From Lactococcus allomyrinae (GTDB lineage Bacteria; Bacillota; Bacilli; Lactobacillales; Streptococcaceae): DNA of 64,000 nucleotides. The stretch is from positions 2,356,001-2,420,000 of the forward strand of contig NZ_CP032627.1 in NCBI RefSeq assembly GCF_003627095.1. Reading direction: 5' to 3'. A model generated the notes under the pieces. That model ran no database searches. It saw nothing but the letters and a program-made list of their open reading frames with translations, and was not told where the DNA came from. The position numbers were made by a program, and so were the translations under genes. This document shows positions 1 through 9,401 of the stretch, in pieces (within the stretch, counting starts at the first letter, position 1; every line of letters starts with the position of its first letter).

Positions 1-2
1 AT

Positions 3-311
3 GAGTATCATGGAGAGTTTGATAAAGCTTCTGCTTTTAAATTTAGAAATATAAATGGCATAGATGATTGGTTTATTAGATTGTATTCATTGTGTAGTGG
101 AAACTTTGTTCCTAAGAATATGTACAGATTTGGACGCTTTTTTAAGTTGAACAAGCAGTCAAATATCAATAAAATTGTAAATTCAAAATTGAAACTTGTT
201 TGCTTAAATGACAATGAAGCGCTTGATGATGATGAACTCAATGAAATGACAGTGAAAATTCAGACGGCACTGGGAAATAAATTTCCTCAAAAGTCAGAAT
301 TTGAAGTGTAA
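3..311 (+). CDS. Stealth-family sugar-phosphate transferase, C-terminal part
   Basis: The frame is open from the left edge, so the start lies outside the window and only about 102 residues are visible. The tail carries CLNDNEALDDDELNEM and ends in KFPQKSEFE, which fits conserved region 4 of Stealth proteins (a cysteine-asparagine-aspartate segment followed by an FPxKSxFE end). That family transfers hexose-1-phosphate to build phosphodiester-linked surface polysaccharides. The neighbours (LicD, flippase, glycosyltransferase) agree with this. The function is family knowledge applied to a fragment; the catalytic regions 1-3 are not in view. Confidence 0.6.
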   Translation, partial: EYHGEFDKASAFKFRNINGIDDWFIRLYSLCSGNFVPKNMYRFGRFFKLNKQSNINKIVNSKLKLVCLNDNEALDDDELNEMTVKIQTALGNKFPQKSEFEV

Positions 312-346
312 AATTTAAACGTATAGTTTAAGCGAGAAAGAGGCTA

Positions 347-1228
347 ATGGTTTATCAACAGTTGGAGTACCAAAGGTTACTTCAAAAGAGAAGTTTGGAA
401 ATTTTAATAGCGATAGATGCTTTTTGTAAAAATAACGATATCAGGTATTTCCTAATCGGAGGAAGCTTACTTGGAGCTGTTAGACACAAAGGCTTCATAC
501 CATGGGATGATGACATAGACGTAGGAATGTTACGAAAAGATTATTTAAAGTTTATAGAGCTTTGGAATAATAAAAATGAGAAATTCGATCTTTTAGTAGC
601 AAATGACCATAATGATTATCCATATCCTCTGGCGAAAGTATCGGATAGGAATTCAAGGATTGAAGAATGGATAACAGATAAGTCTGATAAGTACCATTTA
701 GGGATATATGTAGATATTTTTCCTTTTGATTTTGTTGATGATAACGAGAAGGATAGAAAGAAAAGACTTCAAAAGATAAGATTTTGGAATGTGTTGCAGT
801 GGCATTCTAAATTTGCTAACGTAAAAAATCCTAAAGGAACCTCAAAAGTAAAAAATGGAATACTTTTGATAGAGAAATTTGCTATATATTTGGTCCAAAA
901 AACTCTCGGAAGAAAAAAAGTAATAAACGGAGTTTACAATGCTGTTCCAAAGGTTGCTACAGAAAAAGTAGGAAATTATGTTTCACGTTACGGTCTCGTG
1001 CGAGAAACATATCCCGTGGAATTTGCTAAGAACCTAGTTGACCAGAACTTTGAAAAAAGTAAGTTCCCGATTTTTTCTGAATTTGACAAAGCGTTGGTGA
1101 TCCAGTATGGTTCAGACTATATGACTCCGCCAGAAGACATTATGGCGAATCAACATCATGGATTTATTAGCTTAGAAATAGATGGGAAAGTATATATTAA
1201 AGATGGAAAAATTTTAGGAGAAAACTGA
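347..1228 (+). CDS. LicD-family phosphotransferase
   Basis: A 293-residue protein. The family signature GSLLGAVRHKGFIPWDDD is near residues 39-57, preceded by a typical helix (LEILIAIDAFCKNNDIRYF). LicD proteins are nucleotidyltransferase-fold enzymes that attach phosphocholine, glycerol phosphate or similar groups to surface glycans. With a TagD-like cytidylyltransferase in the same cluster, glycerol phosphate from CDP-glycerol is a reasonable donor, but this is inference. A GAAAGAGG ribosome site precedes the ATG. It follows the Stealth gene by 35 bp and precedes the GT2 gene by 11 bp, so they are probably co-transcribed. Confidence 0.85.
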   Translation: MVYQQLEYQRLLQKRSLEILIAIDAFCKNNDIRYFLIGGSLLGAVRHKGFIPWDDDIDVGMLRKDYLKFIELWNNKNEKFDLLVANDHNDYPYPLAKVSDRNSRIEEWITDKSDKYHLGIYVDIFPFDFVDDNEKDRKKRLQKIRFWNVLQWHSKFANVKNPKGTSKVKNGILLIEKFAIYLVQKTLGRKKVINGVYNAVPKVATEKVGNYVSRYGLVRETYPVEFAKNLVDQNFEKSKFPIFSEFDKALVIQYGSDYMTPPEDIMANQHHGFISLEIDGKVYIKDGKILGEN

Positions 1229-1239
1229 CAGAAATAAAA

Positions 1240-2181
1240 ATGAAAAAAACAATAGTGCTTATAGCGACATATAATGGTCAGAAATATTTGACGAATCAAC
1301 TTGATTCAATTCGTCAGCAAGAAATTCAACCTGATTATGTTTTGTTGAGAGATGATGGTTCGACTGATCTAACAGTTGAACTGATAAAAAATTATATTGA
1401 GAAATATCAGTTATTGAATTGGACGATAGCTCAAAATGAAGCCAATATTGGCTGGCAGAAAAATTTTAGACAACTTTTGATAGATGCTTTATCATTAGAA
1501 GCTGACTACATTTTTTTCTCAGATCAGGATGATGAGTGGGCTTTAGATAAAATTAAAAATCAGCTAGACTTTATGGAAAATCATAGTAAATGTCAACTAT
1601 TATCTGGAGACATTGAAATTAAAAATATCGGAGAAGGAGATTACCATAAGCTCCCTTTCCAATTTGTGGACGGTAATAAGATTGCCTCAAAATTCCCAGC
1701 CAGTATTGAATATTTTACCTATAGACTGGGGTGGACCTTTGCCATAAAACGTCAACTGGCAGAAAAAACTATTGAATTTTGGAAGGCAGATTATTTTATA
1801 GCTCATGATGTCATTTTTTCTTGTCTGTCAAGTTTGCTTGGCGTAGGTTATAATCTTAATCGGAGCGTGGGTTACCATGTTGTACATGGAGAGAATGCTA
1901 GTGTAAAGCCATCAATCACAATATCCAGTAATAAAGCACAGCACGTTAGACATTTATTGAAAGAAGTTCAGTTTTATGAACTGCTTAATCAGATTTTAAG
2001 CAAAGATGAAAATCGTTATTCAGTTGAAGTTCAGAAAAAATTAAAATTTTGTAAAAAGAGATATGAGTTAGCTAGGGAGAATAAAGTTTTTCCAGTATTT
2101 CTGCAAATATTGCAGGAAGGTAGAATGTACTCAGGAATAAAAAGTAAACTTCGAGATGTTATTTTTGCTTTTAAAAAATAA
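1240..2181 (+). CDS. GT-A family 2 glycosyltransferase
   Basis: A 313-residue cytoplasmic glycosyltransferase. The N-terminus has the nucleotide-binding strand IVLIATYNGQKYL, then RDDGSTD (nucleotide site) and FFSDQDDEW around residue 90, which is the DxD-like metal site of the rhamnosyl/galactosyl family 2 type. RgpB-like rhamnosyltransferases have the same FxSDQDDxW pattern, so a deoxyhexose or galactose transfer is possible; the sugar cannot be read from sequence. No transmembrane segment is seen. It probably builds the repeat unit exported by the flippase encoded next. Confidence 0.85.
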   Translation: MKKTIVLIATYNGQKYLTNQLDSIRQQEIQPDYVLLRDDGSTDLTVELIKNYIEKYQLLNWTIAQNEANIGWQKNFRQLLIDALSLEADYIFFSDQDDEWALDKIKNQLDFMENHSKCQLLSGDIEIKNIGEGDYHKLPFQFVDGNKIASKFPASIEYFTYRLGWTFAIKRQLAEKTIEFWKADYFIAHDVIFSCLSSLLGVGYNLNRSVGYHVVHGENASVKPSITISSNKAQHVRHLLKEVQFYELLNQILSKDENRYSVEVQKKLKFCKKRYELARENKVFPVFLQILQEGRMYSGIKSKLRDVIFAFKK

Positions 2182-2232
2182 ATTCAAATACGAGTCTCGC
2201 AAGTCTACGAGTATTAGATTCAGGAATAATAA

Positions 2233-3669
2233 ATGAAAATAATAAAAAATATGTTCTATAGCACAGCTTATCAGATGATTGCTGTGGCTATTCCACTTAT
2301 AACAATGCCGTATATTTCGCGAGTGTTAGGAACATCGGGAATAGGTATTAATTCATTTACACTTTCTTTAGTGAGCTATTTTACTTTAATAGGAGCATTA
2401 GGAATACAGACATATGGAAATCGAGAAATAGCATATTATCAGAAAGATTTATATCAACGTAGTAAAGTTTTTTTTGAATTAATTATTTTGCAGTTCACAG
2501 CTGTTTTTGTTACAATAGGCTCATTTTTACTTTTTGTATCTTTTTATCATAATCCTCAAGTGCAGTTTTATCTTCTCCTTCAAGGAGTTGTTCTATTTTC
2601 AACATTATTTAATATTTCTTGGTTTTTCATGGGAATAGAAAATTTTAGAATTATTGTTGTAAGAAACTCTATTATTAATATCGTAGTGGTGGTGCTTACG
2701 TTTCTATTAGTCCAACATAAAGAAGATTTGTGGATTTATATTTTATTAACCTCTGCAGCACCTGTTCTTGCAAATATAACCGTTTGGCCCTTTTTACGTC
2801 ACGAAATTTTGAAAATACCATTAAAGGATTTAAATGTAATCCATCATTTGAAACCAACATTGGTATTATTTATACCACAAGTTTCTGTAAGTATTTATTT
2901 GTCGCTTAATAAAAGTATGCTTGGATTTTTAGATGGTTATGAAAGCTCAGGCTATTTCAGTCAAGCGGATTCAATTGTTCGTGTAGCCTTTACAGCGGTC
3001 TCTAGTTTTGGAGCTGCTTTTCTTCCTAGGCTTTCGAATTTATTTTCTGAGAATAGAGAGGATGAAGTAAAAAATTTAACCTTAAAGTCGGTTGATTTAA
3101 TGAATGCAATATCAATTTTTGCTATTGCTGGCTTAATGGGAACCTCTCAGACTTTTGCAGTTTTCTTTTTCGGTAAAAATTTTTATAAAGTTGGGAACTT
3201 AATATTAGTTGAAGCCTTGGTAATTATTTTTTTCTCTTGGGCTACAGTTTTTGGGTCACAATATTTATTAGCAGCAAAAAGGAACAAGGATTTTACGATA
3301 TCTTCAATAGCTGCCTTGGTTGTGAATATAATAGCTAATTTAGCATTGATTCCATTATTGGGAGTTATGGGAGCTGTAATTGCAACATTGTTATCAGAAT
3401 TTACGGTGGCTTTCTATCGTATTTATGTTGTTCGAGGAGTCTTTCCATTGTCTCAGATATTAAGGGGATTCTGGAAGTATCTACTTGGTGGCGGCGGAGT
3501 ATTTATAGTTTTGTATATCATAAATTTTTATAATTCTCCTTCAATAATTAGTTACGTACTTCAGGTGATTGTTGCCTGTATGATTTATGGAGTTACTATT
3601 TTTTTTACAAATGCTCCAGTACTCAGTGTTGTGCAACCTGTTTTTAAAAATATTTTTAAGAGAAAGTGA
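2233..3669 (+). CDS. Wzx-type polysaccharide flippase
   Basis: A 478-residue, highly hydrophobic protein with about 12-14 predicted membrane segments. The PST/MATE-like start is typical (NMFYSTAYQMIAVAIPLITM, then PYISRVLGTSGIG). Proteins of this type move the lipid-linked repeat unit of a surface polysaccharide to the outer face of the membrane. No separate Wzy polymerase was recognised in the visible part; the DUF2142 protein further on is a multi-pass protein of unknown role. A 51-bp gap separates it from the GT2 gene. Confidence 0.88.
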   Translation: MKIIKNMFYSTAYQMIAVAIPLITMPYISRVLGTSGIGINSFTLSLVSYFTLIGALGIQTYGNREIAYYQKDLYQRSKVFFELIILQFTAVFVTIGSFLLFVSFYHNPQVQFYLLLQGVVLFSTLFNISWFFMGIENFRIIVVRNSIINIVVVVLTFLLVQHKEDLWIYILLTSAAPVLANITVWPFLRHEILKIPLKDLNVIHHLKPTLVLFIPQVSVSIYLSLNKSMLGFLDGYESSGYFSQADSIVRVAFTAVSSFGAAFLPRLSNLFSENREDEVKNLTLKSVDLMNAISIFAIAGLMGTSQTFAVFFFGKNFYKVGNLILVEALVIIFFSWATVFGSQYLLAAKRNKDFTISSIAALVVNIIANLALIPLLGVMGAVIATLLSEFTVAFYRIYVVRGVFPLSQILRGFWKYLLGGGGVFIVLYIINFYNSPSIISYVLQVIVACMIYGVTIFFTNAPVLSVVQPVFKNIFKRK

Positions 3670-3675
3670 GTAGGT

Positions 3676-4095
3676 ATGTCTAGTTCAGAAAAAGTGGTTC
3701 TTGTGGCAGGAACATTTGATATTTTACACGAAAGTCACATAAATATGCTTCGAAATGCGCGGAATCTTGGGGAAAGACTAATTGTAATGCTTTCAACAGA
3801 TGAATTCAATGCAGAAAAAGGGAAAAAGTCTTACCAGGATTATGATACACGAAAATATGTATTGGAAGCGGTAAGATATGTTGATTTAGTCATTCCAGAA
3901 CAATCGTGGGATGATAAAGCTTTATATGTTGATATGTTCGATGTTGATATTTTCGCCATGGGAGATGATTGGAAAGGAAAATTTGATTTTCTCAAAGACC
4001 AATTTCCAGAGCTAAAAATTATGTATTTTCCTCGCGGAAAGACATCATCTTCTAAAATAAAAGAGGAACTAGGTAGCTTAAATTTAAATAAGTAA
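3676..4095 (+). CDS. TagD-like glycerol-3-phosphate cytidylyltransferase
   Basis: A 139-residue protein matching the usual size of TagD. It has GTFDILHESH at the N-terminus (family consensus GTFDxLHxGH), RYVDLVIPEQSWDDK in the middle and MGDDWKGKFD towards the end. These mark the CTP:glycerol-3-phosphate cytidylyltransferase fold, which makes CDP-glycerol. Two departures: the second conserved position of the HxGH motif is Ser instead of Gly, and the usual RTxGISTT loop reads RGKTSSSK. Substrate or activity may therefore differ from standard TagD. It starts 6 bp after the flippase gene. Confidence 0.75.
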   Translation: MSSSEKVVLVAGTFDILHESHINMLRNARNLGERLIVMLSTDEFNAEKGKKSYQDYDTRKYVLEAVRYVDLVIPEQSWDDKALYVDMFDVDIFAMGDDWKGKFDFLKDQFPELKIMYFPRGKTSSSKIKEELGSLNLNK

Positions 4096-4161
4096 TAATA
4101 GTAAGTGAATTTATCGCAAATGTAGTAATATAAGGTATCATATGACCATACTACTTGCAGT

Positions 4162-5580
4162 ATGAGGAAAAGCATGACGTTTAGTAGAACGATGCAAAAA
4201 GCATCATTTTTCAATAAAATTGACAGAAAAATCCATAAAATTTATTTAGTTTTAGCTATTTTAATAGGGGTATCTCTTTCTATTTTTATGCCCCTTTTTA
4301 ATGAACCAGATGGTCAATATCATTATACAGTTGCTACAAATATGGTTGGTTTGTCCAATGACATATCTGCTTATGGTGAAGAATCAATAAGTACTGGGAT
4401 GACACCTCAGATCATTGAGTATCAATCTGGAAATTATTTTGAAAAATATTTTAAAAATAAAATAGTTAAAATGCCAATGAAAAATTTACCTCGAACTCAA
4501 GTTCAACAGCTGCCATCTAAAGAAAGCTATAATTTTTGGGGTCATATTGTTCCTGCGCTTGGTGTATGGATAGGATATCATATTTATCCCTCTATTGGTG
4601 TAATGATTGTAACTGCGAGATTATTGTCCACCTTTGTTTTTAGTTTATCCTTGTTCTTTATTATTCGTTTTATAAAACGGGGAAAGTTATTTCTTTTAAT
4701 TTTATCTTTATCCCCTGTTATTACTAATAGTATAGCTAGTCTATCCTATGATGCGCTAACTTATGTTCTTGCGGCTGCCACATTTTTGATAGTTGTTAAC
4801 ACGCTGATATCGAATAAAATAAGAATCAATACAGTTATTCAGATGTTGATTGGTTCGGTATTTCTATACTTTGGAGCAAAAACCAATGTTAAATTATTGA
4901 TTGTATTATTCCCTATGGTTCTCTTTGTCGTTTTTTTTAATAAACAAATAGAAAAAGTAACTGTTTGGTGTCATGATCTTTTTAAAAGAAAATGGGTGCT
5001 AGTAATTTCCATTTTTTTAACATTATTAGTGGTTACAGGAATGATTTTTTTAGTTTATATTAAGTATCCCAATCAGCTATTTTCACTTTATCGGTTTGTT
5101 CTTAATTTTTCTATAAATATGAATCCACTACCAAATACACAGCAAATTTTTACAGGGTTACTTGTTGTCCCAAATGGTCGTTATAATAATATGCCGCTTT
5201 GGATTTCAGGTATTTGGTATATTTTACTGGTTCTGGTAATACTCTCGGAGGAAAAAATAACAGATTCTCGTCTTTTTAGTTGGGGAAGTTTAATCCTCTT
5301 CTTTATTGGTGTGGCGGGGGTATATTATTCTTATATGCCATACTATATTCCATCATCTTTGTCATCTTTGGATTCCTTGGGGAGAATTGGAGGACTTCAG
5401 GGACGTTATTTTACCCCAACATTATTGCTTCTTCCATTATTTGGGGGAAATACAAGATTTAAAACTAAAATTGCTTCGGAAAACTCTATATGGATTTTTT
5501 CGGTAGTGATTATTGTAATTTCAAATGCACTTCTGCTTTTTGGAACATTGTTTGGAATGATGTATAATGTGCATTACTAG
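4162..5580 (+). CDS. DUF2142 multi-pass membrane protein
   Basis: A 472-residue polytopic protein with roughly ten hydrophobic segments. Just after the first membrane helix it has FNEPDGQYHY, which fits the P-DE-H pattern of DUF2142 proteins. These are found in polysaccharide clusters and resemble membrane glycosyltransferases of the GT-C type. In this cluster it could add a lipid-linked sugar on the outer face or act in polymerisation; neither is shown by the sequence. It lies 66 bp after the TagD-like gene and 15 bp before glf. Confidence 0.7.
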   Translation: MRKSMTFSRTMQKASFFNKIDRKIHKIYLVLAILIGVSLSIFMPLFNEPDGQYHYTVATNMVGLSNDISAYGEESISTGMTPQIIEYQSGNYFEKYFKNKIVKMPMKNLPRTQVQQLPSKESYNFWGHIVPALGVWIGYHIYPSIGVMIVTARLLSTFVFSLSLFFIIRFIKRGKLFLLILSLSPVITNSIASLSYDALTYVLAAATFLIVVNTLISNKIRINTVIQMLIGSVFLYFGAKTNVKLLIVLFPMVLFVVFFNKQIEKVTVWCHDLFKRKWVLVISIFLTLLVVTGMIFLVYIKYPNQLFSLYRFVLNFSINMNPLPNTQQIFTGLLVVPNGRYNNMPLWISGIWYILLVLVILSEEKITDSRLFSWGSLILFFIGVAGVYYSYMPYYIPSSLSSLDSLGRIGGLQGRYFTPTLLLLPLFGGNTRFKTKIASENSIWIFSVVIIVISNALLLFGTLFGMMYNVHY

Positions 5581-5595
5581 TAGCAGGGAGAAAAA

Positions 5596-6725
5596 ATGAA
5601 GTATAACACGAAAAATTATGATTACTTGATAGTTGGTTCGGGACCTTATGGAGCAGTTTTTGCTTATGAGGCCGCCAAACGAGGCAAACGCGTCTTAGTC
5701 ATTGAGAGGCGAGAGCATGTCGGTGGTAATATGTATACACATAAAGAAGAAGGAATTAATATTCATGACTATGGGGCACATATTTTTCATACGGATAATA
5801 AGAAGGTTTGGGATTATATCAATCAATTTACAGAATTCAATGGTTATATTAATCAGGTTATTGCTAACTACAAAGGTGAGTTGTATAATCTCCCTTTTAA
5901 CATGAATACTTTTTACCAGATATGGGGAGTAAAAACACCTGAAGCAGCAGCAGCTAAGATTGCTGAACAAAAGAAAAGTGCTGGCATCATGTCTCCACCT
6001 AGAAATCTTGAAGAACAGGCTATTAGCTTGATTGGAACAGATATTTATGCTAAGTTAATTAAAGGTTATACCGAAAAACAATGGGGACGGAAGGCTACAG
6101 ATCTTCCTGCATTTATCATTCGTCGTCTACCTGTACGTTATACTTTTGATAACAATTACTTCAATCATCGTTATCAAGGGGTACCTGTCGATGGTTATAC
6201 GATTATCTTTGAAAAAATGCTTGATTCTGAATTGATAGACGTCAAGGTAAATACGAATTTCTTTAGTGATAAGGAAGCTTATCTTGAAGAGTTTCCACGG
6301 ATTATTTACACTGGTATGATTGATCAGTTTTTTGATTATCAATTTGGTGAATTAGAATATCGTTCTGTTCGTTTTGAATCTGAAACTTTTGATTCAAATA
6401 ATGTGCAGGGGAATGCGGTGATTAACTATACTGATGCAGAAACGCCTTTCACACGCGTGATGGAATGGAGACATTTTGATAAAAAAGCCAGTGACGGGAA
6501 GTCCATTTTAACAAAAGAATATCCGCAGGATTGGGAGCGAACTAAAGAAGCTTATTATCCCGTGAATGATGAAAAAAATTCTTCTCTATTTCGTAGGTAT
6601 AAAAAGGAAGCTGAAAAAATAGATAAAGTATTATTTGGGGACGTCTGGGAAACTATCAATACTACGATATGGATCAGGTTTTTGGTGCTGCTTTAAAAGC
6701 AGTAGATAAAGAGTTTGACAAATAA
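5596..6725 (+). CDS. glf: UDP-galactopyranose mutase, broken by a one-base deletion near its end
   Basis: Converts UDP-galactopyranose to UDP-galactofuranose, using FAD. The Rossmann start YLIVGSGPYGAVFAYEAA and the family block GAHIFHTDNKKVWDYI are present. Read without correction the frame stops at 6696 with a nonsense tail (GDVWETINTTIWIRFLVLL). Adding one G to the G4 run at 6637-6640 restores GGRLGNYQYYDMDQVFGAAL and a stop at 6725, giving 376 residues, the normal family length and end. This is one of several one-base homopolymer losses in the window, so it is more likely a sequence error than a real mutation. A good ribosome site (GGGAG) precedes the ATG. Confidence 0.9.
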
Positions 6726-6765
6726 ATCTTGTTGAAACTGAGAGTGAGAGTGGTAATTAAGTAGA

Positions 6766-8444
6766 ATGAAAAAAATAGATTTGTTAAAAAAAGTTGCTCT
6801 TCTTTGTGGCTTGCTTGTGACAATTGTCAATTTTAGGATAATTAGTGCCTCTACGATAGCAGAAAAAGTAGCAGTTGATTTACACGTTACTAATAATGGA
6901 GTACCAATTGTGGGGGGGCATATACCGCTTATAATTTAGACAATGCTTATCAAAAAATTATTTCGGGAGATATAACAAGTAAGATTACTCAAAGTTCAAA
7001 TTGGAAGACTTTGCAGTCTGAAGTCCAAGTGGATCCTACAAAGGTCAATCCAGATATAATTGAGTTTTCTAATGGTTTTTCTATAGGTCCTGGAATTAGG
7101 CATAGTGCAGAAGAAGCATTTTCTATAATGGGTTATATGCTTCAGATGAAGGGTCTTCCATTATTAACAGATCTTAATGGGAAGGAGACGGAAAGTATTG
7201 TATTCCACCAACCTGATAGAGGGAGAGCTGCTCTTACTTTTACCAATTTCTCAGGGGAGGCTATTGCTGAACTACCATTAGGACCAGTAGCAATAACAAC
7301 AAGAAGTGGAACTTTTCAAAAATTAGTTACAATATCAAAGGAAAAACAGAAGATAGATTTAGATATTGCTAATTTGGATAATCGGTTAAAGATTTCTTTT
7401 GAGGCTAGTAAAGGTGACAGTTTAACGGATTTTGGAAGATATGTAGTAGAGTCGGGACAGAGAAATTTTTTGAGTTTCAAAGTTATTATTTCTAAAAATT
7501 TCAATCGATTAGGAGGTGCGTTTGTTTTGACACCCTCTCCTAATTTGGTTATTGACTCTGTAACTCCAGATTCTAATATTGAAGGTTTTGATGTTTCGGC
7601 TATTACAGGATCAGGAACAAACCCATCAGAAAGTTTGAGCCAACAACTCATTGTTCCAGCTTTGTCCAATAATTTGGTGCTTACGGTGAAAGCGCATGTT
7701 ATTTCGACTCCTGTTGGAAGCATTTCGCCAGGTGGATCAACTATTTCTATTTCGGGAACAGATGATAATGCTTTGGCAGCAAGTGCAAAATCTCCAGCCG
7801 TTGTCCTTACTGGCATTAATTTTGCAATGGCAAATGAGCAAGGAAATAAATTAGTAACGAACAGGCAATATCTTTTGGGGAGATATGTGAAAAATGGGTA
7901 TGAGATATATTCTGCGACTCAAGGTTGGGTCAAAGAGGAAAGTTTGAAAGAAGTCAATTTGGAAAAAGTGACGGTTTTGAGAGGTGGATTACAATATATG
8001 ATTGGTAATTCGGAAATCCTTCCAATTCCTAAAGCTACAAGTCGATTTAACTTTAATGCTAAAGAAAACGGTAAGATTAACCAGTCGTTAATTCAGATTA
8101 TAGGACTTGCTGAAGGAAGTAACTATTTCATGTATCCTGTGGAAAATTCAACAGATAAAGAATTATTACTAAAACCGATTAATTTCTCTGTCTTTGCCAG
8201 ATTTAGCATCACTAGAGATGGTGTATTAATTACTAAAAATTCAATTGGAGAAGCAAGAAACCAGAACTTTTCTTTTAACACGAGCATTCCAGATTTTCAA
8301 AGTGGGGTTAATGAGTATAACGTCTTATCAATAGGGCAAAAAAAGTCTAACGAGTTTAATGCTCAGATAAAAATCATCTTACCGATAGTATTATTGACCT
8401 TGTTGATTGTTGTCATTGGTATCATTGCGGCAATAATTTTATAG
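6766..8444 (+). CDS. Pilin-like secreted surface protein, frameshifted in a G7 tract
   Basis: The ATG at 6766 starts a signal-peptide-like segment (MKKIDLLKKVALLCGLLVTI). The frame breaks at the G7 run 6912-6918; one more G would join it to the long downstream frame (PIVGG then AYTAYNLDNAYQKI), giving 559 residues. The body is rich in Thr, Ser, Gly and Asn, with segments resembling SpaA-like isopeptide pilin domains. The C-terminus is a hydrophobic anchor (IILPIVLLTLLIVVIGIIAA) with no LPxTG motif and no positive tail, so sortase attachment is not supported. The next internal ATG (7011) lacks a signal peptide and is an unlikely start. Function unknown beyond surface location. Confidence 0.6.
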
Positions 8445-8455
8445 TGTTAAGAACA

Positions 8456-8490
8456 AACCACCCATAATTATGGGTGGTTACTATTTTTTG
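8456..8490. terminator. Intrinsic terminator between convergent genes
   Basis: A perfect 24-nt palindrome (8456-8479, two 12-nt arms built on AACCACCCATAA) is followed by a T-rich run. It lies between the pilin-like gene and the convergent GH25 gene. Confidence 0.85.
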
Positions 8491-8510
8491 CTTATAATGG
8501 TTTATTCTTA

Positions 8511-9401
8511 TAATTAAGGTGCAGGATTAGCTTTAGGAATAATCTTTATCTCCAAAGCCTCCATCCGAAGTCCTTTTCCTACTGTTCCAGCGGTTGCCCC
8601 ATTAGATACCCACGCTTGCCAACCGATACTTTGAACATGAGCACGGTAATAAACATTGAAATAGTTTGAGAGTCCACCTGTAAGTTTTATCTCTATGGCT
8701 TCATCTCTCAGTCCCTGTCCTGTCGTTCCAGAAATACTATTGTCAGATACCCATGCTTGCCAACCAATTTTTTGAGATTGACTCCGATAGGTTATTCCAC
8801 CTGTTACTCCTGAAGCAATATTTTGAAGTTCTACCTTCAAGGCTTCCATCCTAAGTGACTTCCCTGTTGTTCCTGATAAAGCACCATTCACAACGGGGGC
8901 TTGCCAGCCGATATTTTGAACATGAGTACTATAACTTACTGTTGGAAGAGTCAAATAAGGGAAAGTGACAGAACCGTTAGACGGTGCGGCGCTTCCTTTG
9001 GCAACGAGTTGGACTTGCACCGCTTCTATGCGGTAAGCCATTCCAGAAGTCCCTGCAGTCTGCCAATTCTTGGTCCAACCGAGCCAGCCGATATTTTGGA
9101 CGTAGGCGCGGTAATAAACGTCGTATTGACTAGCGATAGATCCAGTGAGCTGCATTCTAAATGCTTCCATGCGCTTGGCTTGTCCTACTGTTCCAGCGAT
9201 TGCTCCATCTGTGGCGGTCGTGCTTTGCCAGCCTATTCCTTGAACATAGGCTTGATATTGAATATTACCTGAGAGGTTGGAGGGAAGATTAAGAAGAGAG
9301 GCTTTAAGCGCTTCAACCCTAAGCGCAAGACCAGTTGTTCCATTGGTTTGACCATTGTAAGTGGGAGAGACCCAGCCATAATTTTGCACTTGAGTTTGAT
9401 A
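8511..9401 (-). repeat. 891-bp inverted repeat, left copy (ChW cassette)
   Basis: On the minus strand this segment matches 23691-24581 on the plus strand. Both are 891 bp, the encoded 297 residues are identical, and the same 123-codon antisense frame is open in both. Identity stops 5 bp after the stop codon at one end and at the start of the first ChW repeat at the other, where substitutions begin immediately. Confidence 0.93.

Noticed and set aside
8901-9272. A 123-codon open frame antisense to the ChW cassette, repeated identically at 23820-24191.
   Set aside because: It exists only because the cassette is duplicated and its codon phase avoids stops; no ribosome site, and the sense strand codes clear ChW repeats.
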